Numbered from the stretch's first letter, positions 8,590 to 17,052 are shown. The stretch is DNA of 64,000 nt from CAIOYC01 sp965277345 (GCA_965277345.1 CBDICI010000003.1:434001-498000); one strand, 5' to 3'. Numbers and translations: made by a program. Notes: a model not told the origin generated them from the letters alone.

Positions 8590-9879
8590 TCAGATACGCG
8601 CCACCCGGAGGGCGCGGGGGCGTTCCAGCACCGCGGGGATCGCGGCGATATGCGCCACCGCCTCGCGCACGGCGATGTCCGTCGCCGGATGGGTGATGAG
8701 GACGATGGGCACATGCCCCGAATCCTCCACCGACCGCTGCAGGAAGCTGTCGATGGACACGCCGGCCTTGGCCAACGCCTCGGAAATGGCGGCGATGGCG
8801 CCCGGCACGTCGCGCACCAGGATGCGCAGGAACGCCTTGTCGCGCTGGTGGATGCGTTCGAGCGGCGGCAGGGGCTTGAGCCGGTGGGCGGGCCGTCCGA
8901 ACACGGGCCGCCGGCCGCAGCCGATCACGTCGGCAATGTCGGCGGCCACGGCGGCGGCGGTCGGGCCGGCCCCCGCCCCGGCGCCCTGGATATAAAGCCG
9001 GCCGACGCGCTCGCCTTCGATGAACAGCGCGTTCAACGCGCCGCCGGCCTGGGCCAGCGGGTGGTGCAGGGGAACGAGCGCCGGCGCCACGCGCACGCTG
9101 GCGCCGGCCTGGCCGCCCGTGGCCTCGGCGATCAGCTTGATCCGATAGCCGAGATCGCGGGCGAGGCGGATGTCGATCAGCTCCACCCGGGCGATGCCCT
9201 CCACCTCCGCCGCCGCGAGGTTGGGGGCGCCGCCAAAGGCCAGAGCGGCGAGGAGGACGATCTTATGCGCCGCGTCGAACCCGCCGATATCCGTGGTCGG
9301 GTCGGCTTCGGCATAGCCCAGGCGCTGGGCCTCGGCCAGCACCTCGGCGAAGGTGCGTTCGGTGCGCTCCATCTCGGTCAGGATGAAGTTGCAGGTGCCG
9401 TTCAGGATGCCGGCGATGGAGATCACATCGTCGCCCACCAACCCTTCGCGCAGCATCTTCACCGCCGGCGTGCCGCCCATCACCGCCGCCTCGAAATGCA
9501 GGGAGGCGCCGGTCCGTTCGGCCAGTTCCGCCAATTCCAGCCCATGGGCGGCGATCAGGGCCTTGTTGGCGGTGACCACCGGCTTGCCGAGCTTGAGCGC
9601 CGCGGTCACGGCCGCGCGCGCCACGCCCTCCGCCCCTCCGATCAATTCGACGAAGATGTCGATGTCAGGCGAGATCGCCAGCGACAACGGATGATCGAAC
9701 CACTGGACCCCACCGAGATCGACGCCGCGCGGCTTGTCGCGGTCGCGCGCGGTGACCCCGACAAGCCGCACCGCCTCGCCCGCCGGGGCGAAATCCGGCC
9801 GCTCGACCAGCCACTTCAGGAGGCCGCTGCCGACGACGCCGAGGCCGGCGACGCCCACCCGCCATTTTCGCCCGCTCAT
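8590..9879 (-). CDS. hom: Homoserine dehydrogenase
   Basis: A 429-residue NAD(P)-dependent enzyme that reduces aspartate semialdehyde to homoserine on the way to threonine and methionine. The Rossmann motif GLGVVGSG is at 13-20. The catalytic region shows GILNGTCNFILTEM and the signature YAEADPTTDIGGFDAAHKIVLLAALAFG, which contains the catalytic Asp/Lys. A C-terminal ACT domain (about 345-425, RILVRDVPGAIAAISEALAKAGVSI) suggests threonine feedback control. It follows the aminotransferase gene by 10 bases and precedes glpX. Confidence 0.95.
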   Translation of the reverse strand: MSGRKWRVGVAGLGVVGSGLLKWLVERPDFAPAGEAVRLVGVTARDRDKPRGVDLGGVQWFDHPLSLAISPDIDIFVELIGGAEGVARAAVTAALKLGKPVVTANKALIAAHGLELAELAERTGASLHFEAAVMGGTPAVKMLREGLVGDDVISIAGILNGTCNFILTEMERTERTFAEVLAEAQRLGYAEADPTTDIGGFDAAHKIVLLAALAFGGAPNLAAAEVEGIARVELIDIRLARDLGYRIKLIAEATGGQAGASVRVAPALVPLHHPLAQAGGALNALFIEGERVGRLYIQGAGAGAGPTAAAVAADIADVIGCGRRPVFGRPAHRLKPLPPLERIHQRDKAFLRILVRDVPGAIAAISEALAKAGVSIDSFLQRSVEDSGHVPIVLITHPATDIAVREAVAHIAAIPAVLERPRALRVARI

Positions 9880-9889
9880 GGCCTGCCCC

Positions 9890-11110
9890 TCATGGCGCCG
9901 CCTCGGCCAGATCGCGGTGCGCCGACAGGATCTGGCCTGACTGGGCCAGGAACGTCTTCACATTGCGGGCGGCCTGACGGATGCGCTGTTCGTTCTCCAC
10001 GAGACCGATGCGGACGAAACCCTCGCCGTATTCGCCAAAGCCCACACCCGGCGCCACGGCGACACCCGCGTGCTCGATCAGCAGCTTGGAGAAGGCCATG
10101 GAGCCGATATGGCGATAGGGCTCGGGAATCGGCGTCCAGGCAAACATGGAGGCGGGCGGCGTGGGAATGTCCCAGCCCGCCCGTTTCATCGACGCGATCA
10201 GCACGTCGCGGCGCGACCTGTAGATGCCCCGGATCTCGTCGACGCAATCCTGCGGACCGTTCAGCGCCGCCGCCGCCGCGACCTGCACCGGGGTGAAATT
10301 GCCGTAGTCGAGATAGGACTTCACCCGCGCCAGGGCGGCGCACAGCCGGGCGTTGCCCACCACCATGCCGACGCGCCAGCCGGCCATGGCGTAGGTCTTG
10401 GACAAGGAGTTGATCTCCACCGCCAGGTCCTTGGCCCCCTCCACCTGCAGGATCGACGGCGGCGGATGGTCGTCGAAATAGATCTCGCCATAGGCCACGT
10501 CCGACAGCACCAGCAGTTCGTGCCGGCGCGCCAGGGCGACCACCGCCTTGTAGAAGTCCAGATCGACGGTCTGGGCCATGGGGTTGGAAGGATAGGAGAC
10601 GATCAGCACGCTCGGCGGCGGGGCCGAATGCTTCATCGCGCGCGAAATGCCGGATAGATAAGCCTCCGGCGAGAGGGCCGGCACGTGGCGGATCACGCCG
10701 CCCGCCATGATGAAACCATAGGCATGGATCGGATAGGCCGGATTGGGGCAGATCACCGTATCGCCGGGCGCGGTCAGGGCCTGGGCCAGATTGGCGAACC
10801 CCTCCTTGGAGCCGAGCGTCGCCACCACCTCGGTCTCGGGGTTCAACGTGACGCCGAAGCGGCGTTGATAATAGCCCGCCATGGCCTTGCGGAGGCCGAG
10901 GATGCCCTTCGACGCCGAATAGCGCCCGGACTTGGGGTCGCGCGCCGTCTCGATCAGCTTGTCGACGATGTGCCGGGGGGTGGGCATGTCCGGATTGCCC
11001 ATGCCGAAGTCGATGATATCGACGCCGTCGGCGCGCAGGCGCGCCTTCAGCGCGTTCACCTCCTCGAACACATAGGGCGGCAGTCGCCGTATCTTGTGGA
11101 AATCGGTCAT
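9890..11110 (-). CDS. Class I/II PLP aminotransferase, AlaC/LL-DAP aminotransferase-like
   Basis: A 406-residue fold-type I aminotransferase. It shows the family features: GMGNPDMPTP near the N terminus, a substrate-loop YSASKGILGLRKAMAGYY, NPAYPIHAYGF, SYPSNPMAQTVDLDFY, VLSDVAYGEIYFDD (the PLP-ring Asp) and the Schiff-base lysine in SLSKTYAMAGWRVG. The sequence type is that of glutamate-pyruvate aminotransferase AlaC and related LL-diaminopimelate aminotransferases. Its place immediately before hom suggests a role in aspartate-family or alanine metabolism, but the donor/acceptor pair cannot be settled from sequence. The gene starts at the ATG at 11110, 13 bases after the lipoprotein gene stop. 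Confidence 0.85.
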   Translation of the reverse strand: MTDFHKIRRLPPYVFEEVNALKARLRADGVDIIDFGMGNPDMPTPRHIVDKLIETARDPKSGRYSASKGILGLRKAMAGYYQRRFGVTLNPETEVVATLGSKEGFANLAQALTAPGDTVICPNPAYPIHAYGFIMAGGVIRHVPALSPEAYLSGISRAMKHSAPPPSVLIVSYPSNPMAQTVDLDFYKAVVALARRHELLVLSDVAYGEIYFDDHPPPSILQVEGAKDLAVEINSLSKTYAMAGWRVGMVVGNARLCAALARVKSYLDYGNFTPVQVAAAAALNGPQDCVDEIRGIYRSRRDVLIASMKRAGWDIPTPPASMFAWTPIPEPYRHIGSMAFSKLLIEHAGVAVAPGVGFGEYGEGFVRIGLVENEQRIRQAARNVKTFLAQSGQILSAHRDLAEAAP

Positions 11111-11123
11111 GACGGCGCGGGCC

Positions 11124-11675
11124 TCAGTAGGCCGAAGGCGCGGTCTTGGTCTTTTCCGCGGGCTTCTTCGCCGTCGTCATGGGCGCTGACCTCGGCGGAG
11201 GCGCTTCGGCCGCTTCGCGCAGTCGTCGGGCGAAGGAGTCCGACTCCGCGCCATGGGCCGCCGCGACCGGGGTCTGACCAGCGAGGGTTCGGCGCTGGGC
11301 TTCGGCATAGCGCTCGGTATCGTTGACGCCCGGCGGGTTGGCGGCCTCCCACCGCGCCAGCGAGCGACGGTCGCCCACCACATCCACCACCTGCGAGCGA
11401 TAGGCGTCGGCGCTGCGCACGTCGGTGGGCTTTGGCGGTACGGTGGCGAAGCTGGGGACCGGTCCCTCGATCTTCTCCGCGCGCGCCACATCGGCCGCCA
11501 CGGGCGAGGCCGGATCGATGGGCAGCGTCTGGGCGTGCGTGGCGGCGATGATATCGTCGCTGGTGGTGCGGATCTGGGCGCAGCCGGCCAGGGTCACGGA
11601 CAGAGCGACCGCGATGGCGATCAGGGCTCCGCCCTTCGTCCGCCCCTCGCGCCCTGTCGCCCGCACCCGGCTCAT
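11124..11675 (-). CDS. Small lipoprotein of unknown function
   Basis: A 183-residue predicted lipoprotein. From the ATG at 11675, which has AAGGAG nearby, the N terminus is Arg-rich, then hydrophobic (ALIAIAVALSVTLA), then the lipobox LAGC with C32 as acylation site. The rest is polar, with Pro/Ala/Lys-rich ends (AKKPAEKTKTAPSAY) and no domain I recognise. A possible conserved centre is RSQVVDVVGDRRSLARWEAANPPGVNDTERYAEAQRRTLAG. It heads the same-strand run leading to the aminotransferase, hom, glpX and recJ, 13 bases before the aminotransferase start. It is probably an outer-membrane or periplasmic component specific to this lineage. Confidence 0.7.
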   Translation of the reverse strand: MSRVRATGREGRTKGGALIAIAVALSVTLAGCAQIRTTSDDIIAATHAQTLPIDPASPVAADVARAEKIEGPVPSFATVPPKPTDVRSADAYRSQVVDVVGDRRSLARWEAANPPGVNDTERYAEAQRRTLAGQTPVAAAHGAESDSFARRLREAAEAPPPRSAPMTTAKKPAEKTKTAPSAY

Positions 11676-11822
11676 CGTGTCTCTCCTTGCGCCAACCTTT
11701 GCACCCGCCGCGCATTTCCACGGTGACGGCATGATCGATCGAGGCTCTTATGCGACGATCGCTACGGATAAGAAAGGGTGGGCGGCCTGTCGGCCGCCAC
11801 GCCCGCTTCCAGGGAGGACGGC

Positions 11823-13832
11823 ATGGCTCGCAAACCGGCGGGGGGGGAGTCTCCGGGCAAGCCCGCGGCTCGCAAACCCCGCTCCGTTCCGGCCAAGCCC
11901 GCTCCGGCGACCCCTAAGGCGACCGCGCGGAAGGCGACCCCGACAAAAGCGGCGTCCAAACCCACCAAACCCGCTCCTAAGCCGGTCGCGGCCCCGCGCA
12001 AAGAGGGGCCGGCGCCGTCGATCACGCCGCCCGCCGACCCCTTCCTTCCCCTGCCGCCGGAGCAGCGCCAGGTGCTGGAGCAACTTTCGGTCAATCTGGC
12101 CAAGGCGGCGCTGACCGCCCAGGGCGCCCTGGCGGAGGCGGCGTTCCGCCCGGGCGTCGCCGCCGAACTGAACACCGATCCCTTCCATGTCGTCCCGGCG
12201 CTGACCGAAGTCGCCACCCGGATGGCGGCGGACCCGCAGCGGCTGATGAAGGCCCAGGCCGAGCTGTTCGACGGCTATATGGAGTTGTGGAAGACCGCCG
12301 CGCGCCGCGCCGGCGGGCAGGAGGCCGCGCCCGTGGCCACGCCGGCCAAGGGCGACAAGCGCTTCAACGACCCGGACTGGTCGTCCAACCCCATGTTCGA
12401 CATGATGAAGCAGTCCTACCTGATCACCTCCACCTGGCTGAACCGGCTGGTGGGCGAGGTGCACGGCGTCGATCCGATGAGCAAGCGGCGGGTGGAGTTC
12501 TTCACCAAAATGCTCACCGACGCCTTTTCGCCGTCCAACTTCCTGGCCTCCAACCCCGTGGCGATCCGCGAAGCCATGGCCAGCCAGGGCGAGAGCCTTC
12601 TCAAGGGGGCGGAGACCTTCGCCGCCGACCTGGCGCGGGGCGGCGGTCAACTCGCCATCAGCCAGACGGACGCCGAGAAGTTCAAGGTCGGCGAGAACGT
12701 GGCCACCGCGCCCGGCAAGGTGGTGTTCGAGAACCGGGTGTTCCAGCTCCTGCAGTTCGCGCCGAGCACCGACCAGGTGCACGAAATCCCGCTGCTGATC
12801 TTCCCGCCCTGGATCAACAAATACTACATCCTCGACCTCAGGCCGGAAAACTCGATGATCCGCTGGCTGGCCGGCCAGGGCTATACGGTGTTCGTGGTCT
12901 CCTGGGTCAATCCCGACACCGCCATGGCCCACATGGCCATCCCCGACTACATGAACGAGGGCGTCTTCGCCGCCGTGGACGCGGTGCTGAAACAGGCCGG
13001 GACCCAGCGCACCAACACCGTCGGCTACTGCATCGGCGGCACACTGCTCGCCACCGCGCTGGCCTATATGGCGGCGACCGGCGATGAGCGGATCGCCAGC
13101 GCCACCTTCTTCGCCGCCCAGCAGGACTTCGCCGAGGCGGGCGACCTCATGCTGTTCACCAACGAGGCCTGGCTGGCCGATCTGGAGAAGAAGATGGACG
13201 CGGCGGGCGGCGTGCTGCCCTCCGCCGCCATGGCCGATACCTTCAACATGCTGCGCGCCAACGACCTGATCTGGTCGTTCTTCGTCAACAACTACCTGCT
13301 CGGCAAGGCGCCGGCGGCGTTCGACCTGTTGTTCTGGAACTCCGACCAGACGCGAATGCCCAAGGCGCTGCACATGAGCTATCTGCGCGACTACTACAAG
13401 GATAACCGGCTGGCGGCCGGTAGCCTGACCATCGACAACGTGGCGCTCGACCTCGGGCGGGTGCAGGCGCCGATCTATGTCCAGTCCTCGCGCGAGGATC
13501 ATATCGCGCCGATGCGCTCGGTCTATCGCGGCGCGCGGCTGTTCGGCGGCCCGGTCACCTTCACCCTGGCGGGCTCGGGCCACATCGCGGGCGTGATCAA
13601 CCACCCGGATGCGAAGAAGTACCAGCACTGGACCAACGCCGCCCTGCCCGAGGCGGTGGAAGACTGGTTGGCCGGGGCGGTGGAGTCCTCCGGTTCGTGG
13701 TGGCCCCACTGGGACAGGTGGCTGTCGGCGAAATCAGGCAAGCTGGTTCCGGCGCGCGACCCGTCCAAGGGATCGCTGAAGCCGATAGAGGACGCGCCCG
13801 GGCGGTACGTGAAGGTGAAGTCGACAGGTTGA
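11823..13832 (+). CDS. phaC: Class I poly(3-hydroxyalkanoate) synthase with basic N-terminal extension
   Basis: A 669-residue PHA synthase that polymerises 3-hydroxyacyl-CoA on granules. The alpha/beta-hydrolase core has the lipase-like box GYCIGGT with nucleophile C403, D559 (SREDHIAP) and H587 (GSGHIAGV), the complete triad. The N-terminal PhaC domain contains DWSSNPMFDMMKQSYLITS. Class I enzymes are usually about 560-610 residues. The extra length is residues 1 to about 75, a low-complexity stretch of Lys, Pro, Ala and Thr (repeated KPAxRK / TPKATARKAT units) like histone H1 or the PhaF tail. The ATG at 11823 is preceded by AGGGAGG. No phaR, phaA or phaB is nearby. Confidence 0.95.
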   Translation: MARKPAGGESPGKPAARKPRSVPAKPAPATPKATARKATPTKAASKPTKPAPKPVAAPRKEGPAPSITPPADPFLPLPPEQRQVLEQLSVNLAKAALTAQGALAEAAFRPGVAAELNTDPFHVVPALTEVATRMAADPQRLMKAQAELFDGYMELWKTAARRAGGQEAAPVATPAKGDKRFNDPDWSSNPMFDMMKQSYLITSTWLNRLVGEVHGVDPMSKRRVEFFTKMLTDAFSPSNFLASNPVAIREAMASQGESLLKGAETFAADLARGGGQLAISQTDAEKFKVGENVATAPGKVVFENRVFQLLQFAPSTDQVHEIPLLIFPPWINKYYILDLRPENSMIRWLAGQGYTVFVVSWVNPDTAMAHMAIPDYMNEGVFAAVDAVLKQAGTQRTNTVGYCIGGTLLATALAYMAATGDERIASATFFAAQQDFAEAGDLMLFTNEAWLADLEKKMDAAGGVLPSAAMADTFNMLRANDLIWSFFVNNYLLGKAPAAFDLLFWNSDQTRMPKALHMSYLRDYYKDNRLAAGSLTIDNVALDLGRVQAPIYVQSSREDHIAPMRSVYRGARLFGGPVTFTLAGSGHIAGVINHPDAKKYQHWTNAALPEAVEDWLAGAVESSGSWWPHWDRWLSAKSGKLVPARDPSKGSLKPIEDAPGRYVKVKSTG

Positions 13833-13855
13833 AGTAAGGCAGCATTTGCCTTACT
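13833..13855. promoter_or_regulatory. Perfect palindrome between phaC and the toxin-antitoxin pair (candidate operator)
   Basis: AGTAAGGCA (13833-13841) and TGCCTTACT (13847-13855) are exact inverted copies around GCATT. The palindrome begins directly after the phaC stop and ends 8 bases before the antitoxin ATG. AbrB/MazE-type antitoxins usually bind such a site in their own promoter. It has no T run, so a terminator role is less likely. Confidence 0.6.
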
Positions 13856-13863
13856 ATGCCGAT

Positions 13864-14136
13864 ATGCCCTCTGCTTCCCTCAAGATTACTTCCAAGGGCC
13901 AGATCACCCTCAAGCGCGTAGTTCTGGAACATCTCGGCTTACGGCCCGGCGACGAACTTCAGGCGGTCCTTAGGCCCGGCGGCAAGGTCGAATTGATGGC
14001 GCCCCCCGCGCAGCACGACATCTCGGCGGTCTTCGGGATGCTTTATCGGGCGGGTCAAAAAACCCTGTCCATAGAGGAAATGGACCAGGCCATCGCCGAT
14101 GAAGTCGCTGCCCTGGACGATGCGACAAAGCGTTGA
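13864..14136 (+). CDS. AbrB/MazE-family antitoxin
   Basis: A 90-residue protein whose first 45 residues are an AbrB/SpoVT swapped-hairpin DNA-binding domain (LKITSKGQITLKRVVLEHLGLRPGDELQAV). The C-terminal half (about 50-90, ISAVFGMLYRAGQKTLSIEEMDQAIADEVAAL) would wrap the toxin. It is the antitoxin of the PIN-domain gene that overlaps its stop by four bases (TTGA). The ATG at 13864 has no obvious Shine-Dalgarno sequence, and the palindrome just upstream is a likely autoregulatory operator. An in-frame TTG at 13846 lies within that palindrome and is rejected. Confidence 0.88.
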   Translation: MPSASLKITSKGQITLKRVVLEHLGLRPGDELQAVLRPGGKVELMAPPAQHDISAVFGMLYRAGQKTLSIEEMDQAIADEVAALDDATKR

Positions 14137-14528
14137 AGATCGCCGCCGATACGAATGTGCTGGCCCGGGCGATCCTGAGCGATGATCCCATCCAGTCGGC
14201 GGAGGCACGTGCCTTATTGGAAAGCGCGGCGCCTTTGGTGATCTCAACCGTGACGCTGTGCGAACTGACATGGGTTCTACGGTCGAAGGGAATGACGGCG
14301 GCGGCTGTCCGCGAAACACTCGAAATGCTCATAACCTCATCGAACGTCGAAGTGGACAATGCGGTAGCGCGTGCTGGCATCGCCATGATGGGTCGGGGCG
14401 GCGACTTCGCTGACGGCTGCATTCTCGAACAGGCGCGCGCGAACCGCTGTGTCGCCCTTGCGACCTTCGACAGCAAACTGGCGACGTTGGGACGCCCAGT
14501 GGCTCGGCCTCCCGGAGATTGCATTTAA
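14133..14528 (+). CDS. vapC: PIN-domain toxin (VapC-like ribonuclease)
   Basis: A 131-residue PIN-domain protein with the four acidic residues of VapC endoribonucleases: D6 (AADTN), E44 (TLCELTW), D94 (GGDFADG, with D91 nearby) and D113 (TFDSKL). It would cleave a specific RNA, often tRNA, when freed from its antitoxin. It starts with TTG at 14133, overlapping the antitoxin TGA (TTGA), which implies translational coupling and low yield. It ends 13 bases before the convergent argC stop. Base composition is slightly lower in GC than neighbouring housekeeping genes, in keeping with mobility of such modules. Confidence 0.9.
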   Translation: MKIAADTNVLARAILSDDPIQSAEARALLESAAPLVISTVTLCELTWVLRSKGMTAAAVRETLEMLITSSNVEVDNAVARAGIAMMGRGGDFADGCILEQARANRCVALATFDSKLATLGRPVARPPGDCI

Positions 14529-14541
14529 CTTCGGGGGCAGA

Positions 14542-15507
14542 TCAAAGCCCCGCCCCCTCCTTCAGCCCCAGCATCAGGTTCAGGTTCTGCACCGCGGCGC
14601 CCGAGGCGCCCTTGCCGAGATTGTCGAGAACGGCGATGAGGCGCGCCTGCTCCGTCGCCGGATTGCCGAACACGTAGAGCTTGAGGTGGTTGGTGGCGTT
14701 CAGCGCCTCGGGGTCCAGCGCCGCCACGTGGCCGGCCGCGCCCGCGCGCGCGGTCTGCAACGCATCGGTTTCGGCCGCATCGGCCACAGTGACGAACCGC
14801 TCGCCCGAATAGGCGGTGGCCAGCGTGTCGCGCAGTACGGCGGGGGTCGGCCGAGCTGGCAGCGCCCAGAGCTGTAGCGGAACCTCGACGATCATGCCTT
14901 GGGCGTAACGCCCAACAGCCGGGGCGAAGACGGGTGTGTGGGAGAGGCCGGTATAGGTCGCCATTTCCGGCAGATGCTTGTGCGCCAGCGTCAGACCATA
15001 AGGGCGGAATGAGTCTGTAACCCCGTCCTGCTCGAACTCCGCGATCAGCCCCTTGCCGCCGCCCGAATAGCCGGAGATGGCGTTGACGCTTATGGGAAAG
15101 TTCGCCGGAATCAGACCCGCGGTCACCAGCGGCGCCACCAGCGCGATAAAGCCGGTGGGATAGCAGCCGGGGTTGGAGACCCGCGTGGAGGCGGCGATCC
15201 TCGCCCGCTGGCCCGGAAGCTCCGCGAACCCGTAGGTCCAGCCCGGCGCGACGCGGTGGGCCGTGGAGGCGTCGATCACCTTGACCGCGGGATTGTCGAT
15301 CAGGCCGACCGCCTCGATCGCCGCCTCGTCCGGCAGGCACAGGATCACCGCATCGGCGCCGTTCAGCATGTCGCGCCGGGCGGCGGTATCCTTCCGCTTC
15401 GCCGGATCGATCGAGATCACGCGCAGGTCGGTACGCCCCGCCAGCCGCTGGTGGATTTGCAGCCCCGTGGTGCCGGCCTCGCCGTCGATGAAGACCGTCG
15501 GGCTCAT
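14542..15507 (-). CDS. argC: N-acetyl-gamma-glutamyl-phosphate reductase (short, type 2)
   Basis: A 321-residue enzyme of arginine biosynthesis that reduces N-acetylglutamyl phosphate to the semialdehyde with NADPH. The N terminus MSPTVFIDGEAGTTGLQIHQRL is the diagnostic start of the shorter ArgC type. The catalytic cysteine is C115 in SNPGCYPTG. GYSGGGKG and the late HLPEM follow in the expected order. The start overlaps the acetyltransferase stop (ATGA), so the two are coupled. Its place near rpsI-rplM is usual in Caulobacter-like genomes. The frame is open further upstream but out of family. Confidence 0.94.
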   Translation of the reverse strand: MSPTVFIDGEAGTTGLQIHQRLAGRTDLRVISIDPAKRKDTAARRDMLNGADAVILCLPDEAAIEAVGLIDNPAVKVIDASTAHRVAPGWTYGFAELPGQRARIAASTRVSNPGCYPTGFIALVAPLVTAGLIPANFPISVNAISGYSGGGKGLIAEFEQDGVTDSFRPYGLTLAHKHLPEMATYTGLSHTPVFAPAVGRYAQGMIVEVPLQLWALPARPTPAVLRDTLATAYSGERFVTVADAAETDALQTARAGAAGHVAALDPEALNATNHLKLYVFGNPATEQARLIAVLDNLGKGASGAAVQNLNLMLGLKEGAGL

Positions 15508-15968
15508 GAATGCAGGTCTTTGCTCATGTTGAAGGTGGACATGCCGTGCCGTCCCGCCGGGCCGCCCTCGCGATAGCCCGCGGCATAGTAGAAGCCGTAG
15601 GCGGTGCGCGTGCTCATCAGCTTGGCGCGCTCGGCGCCGAAACCCGCCAACAGCGCCTCCATCTCGCCGAGCAGGCGTTTCGAGACGCCCTGGAAGCGGG
15701 CTTCGGGCGCGACATAGTTCAACAGGATCTCGTCCGGCCGGCGCACGCCGCCCACGGCGACGATCCGCCCGTCCAGTTCGGCCACCAGGATGGGCTGATC
15801 CGCCTGCGTCAGCCATTCGCGGAACACTTCAGGCGTCTTGTTGGACAGCCAGACGTCGAGGATTTTCGGCTCGTTCTGATGATCCTGCACGCACAGTTCG
15901 CGGATCGAGCGCCGCAGCACCTCGGTGGCGGCCTCCGCATCGGCGCTGCAGGCAGGGCGGATATGCAT
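15504..15968 (-). CDS. GNAT-family N-acetyltransferase
   Basis: A 154-residue GCN5-related acetyltransferase. It begins MHIRPACSADAEAATEVLRRSI, the typical beta1-alpha1. Further on come ILVAELDGRIVAVGGVRR (beta2-beta3) and ILLNYVAPEARFQGVSKRLLGEMEALLAGFGA, where VAPEARFQGVSKRLL is the acetyl-CoA motif A in its Q/RxxGxG/A variant. The C-terminal strand is AYGFYYAAGYRE. The ATG at 15968 (GGGGGTAG upstream) is chosen over an in-frame TTG at 15980. It sits between the rpsI terminator and argC and overlaps argC by four bases. The substrate is unknown. Confidence 0.8.
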   Translation of the reverse strand: MHIRPACSADAEAATEVLRRSIRELCVQDHQNEPKILDVWLSNKTPEVFREWLTQADQPILVAELDGRIVAVGGVRRPDEILLNYVAPEARFQGVSKRLLGEMEALLAGFGAERAKLMSTRTAYGFYYAAGYREGGPAGRHGMSTFNMSKDLHS

Positions 15969-15982
15969 GTCTACCCCCAAAC

Positions 15983-16015
15983 GAAAAAGGGCGCTCCGGT
16001 TGCCCGAAGCGCCCC
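15983..16015 (-). terminator. Rho-independent terminator of rplM-rpsI
   Basis: On the minus strand GGGCGCT (16014-16008) pairs with AGCGCCC (15995-15989), with inner CGG pairs, followed by a run of T. It lies 22 bases past the rpsI stop. Confidence 0.85.
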
Positions 16016-16036
16016 ATGACCGCGAAAGGTTCGCGC

Positions 16037-16531
16037 TTAGCGCTTCGAGAACTGGAAGCTGCGGCGGGCCTTGGCCTTGCCGTACTTCTTACGCTCCACC
16101 ACGCGGCTGTCGCGGGTCAAGAAGCCGTGCGGCTTCAGCACCGGGCGCAGGCCGGGCTCGTAATAGGTCAGGGCCTTGGAGATGCCGTGGCGGATGGCGC
16201 CGGCCTGGCCCGAGAGGCCCGAGCCCTGCACCGACACCACCACGTCGAACTGGCCGACACGGTCGGTCACCTGCATGGGCTGGGCGATCATCATGCGCAG
16301 CACCGGGCGGGCGAAATAGACCTCCTGGTCGCGGTCGTTAATGGTGATCTTGCCCGAGCCCGGCTTGATCCAGACCTTGGCGATGGCGTTCTTGCGCTTG
16401 CCGGTGCCGTAGGCGCGGCCCTGGGCGTCGATCTGCGGCTCGGTCGGCGCCTGGGCGGAGAGGCCCTCGGTCGACATCGCCTTCAGGGCGTCGAAGCCGG
16501 TGGCCGCCGGGACGGATTGCACATCGCTCAT
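16037..16531 (-). CDS. rpsI: 30S ribosomal protein S9
   Basis: A 164-residue S9 (uS9) with the usual alphaproteobacterial N-terminal extension of about 35 residues. The conserved core runs from GRAYGTGKRKNAIAKVWIKPGSGKITIND through GQAGAIRHGISKALTYYEPGLRPVLKP to the basic tail ending KARRSFQFSKR, whose last residues contact P-site tRNA. The start at 16531 abuts the rplM stop, the standard rplM-rpsI order. A rho-independent terminator follows. Confidence 0.98.
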   Translation of the reverse strand: MSDVQSVPAATGFDALKAMSTEGLSAQAPTEPQIDAQGRAYGTGKRKNAIAKVWIKPGSGKITINDRDQEVYFARPVLRMMIAQPMQVTDRVGQFDVVVSVQGSGLSGQAGAIRHGISKALTYYEPGLRPVLKPHGFLTRDSRVVERKKYGKAKARRSFQFSKR

Positions 16532-17004
16532 TATTGGGCCCGCACGTTCTTGGCGTTCATCTCGGCGAACGCGATGGTTTCGGGTTGCTGAGCCTCATGG
16601 GTGTGCTCAGGGCCGGCGAAGATGCGCAGGTGGGTCATCTGCTTGCGCGCCAGGGGGCTTTCCTTGGGCAACATGCGTTCGACCGCCTTTTCCAGGATGC
16701 GCTCGGGATACTTGCCGCCGAGGATCTTGTCCGCGGTGCGCTCCTTGATGCCGCCGGGATAGCCGGTATGCCAATAATAGGTCTTGTCCTTGAGCTTGGC
16801 GCCCGTGAACGTCACCTTCTCCGCGTTGACCACCACGACATAATCGCCGCTGTCTACGTGGGGGGTGTAATCGGGGCGATGCTTGCCGCGCAGGCGCATG
16901 GCGATGAAGGTGGCCAGGCGACCGACCACCGCATTTTCGGCGTCGATCACGATCCACTTCTTCTCGACATCCGCCGGCTTCAAGGAGGCCGTGGTCTTCA
17001 TCAT
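16531..17004 (-). CDS. rplM: 50S ribosomal protein L13
   Basis: A 157-residue L13 (uL13). Signatures visible: WIVIDAENAVVGRLATFIAMRLRGKHRPDYTPHVDSGDYVVVVNAEKVTFTGAKLKDKTYYWHTGYPGG, then VERMLPKESPLARKQMTHLRIFAGPEHTHEAQQPE. It binds 23S rRNA early in assembly, and in Escherichia coli L13 also represses its own operon. Two adjacent ATG codons (17004 and 17001) make the exact start uncertain, and no clear Shine-Dalgarno sequence precedes them. A GC-rich hairpin lies in the leader. Confidence 0.98.
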   Translation of the reverse strand: MMKTTASLKPADVEKKWIVIDAENAVVGRLATFIAMRLRGKHRPDYTPHVDSGDYVVVVNAEKVTFTGAKLKDKTYYWHTGYPGGIKERTADKILGGKYPERILEKAVERMLPKESPLARKQMTHLRIFAGPEHTHEAQQPETIAFAEMNAKNVRAQ

Positions 17005-17028
17005 GGGAAGAGGTTCCGTAACAGGAGA

Positions 17029-17052
17029 CGCCGCCGCAAGGATGCGGCGGCG
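17029..17052 (-). promoter_or_regulatory. Hairpin in the rplM leader
   Basis: CGCCGCCGCA (17029-17038) pairs perfectly with TGCGGCGGCG (17043-17052) around a four-base loop, 25 bases before the rplM start. This is a possible autoregulatory or stability element. It does not match a leader family that I can name. Confidence 0.4.
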
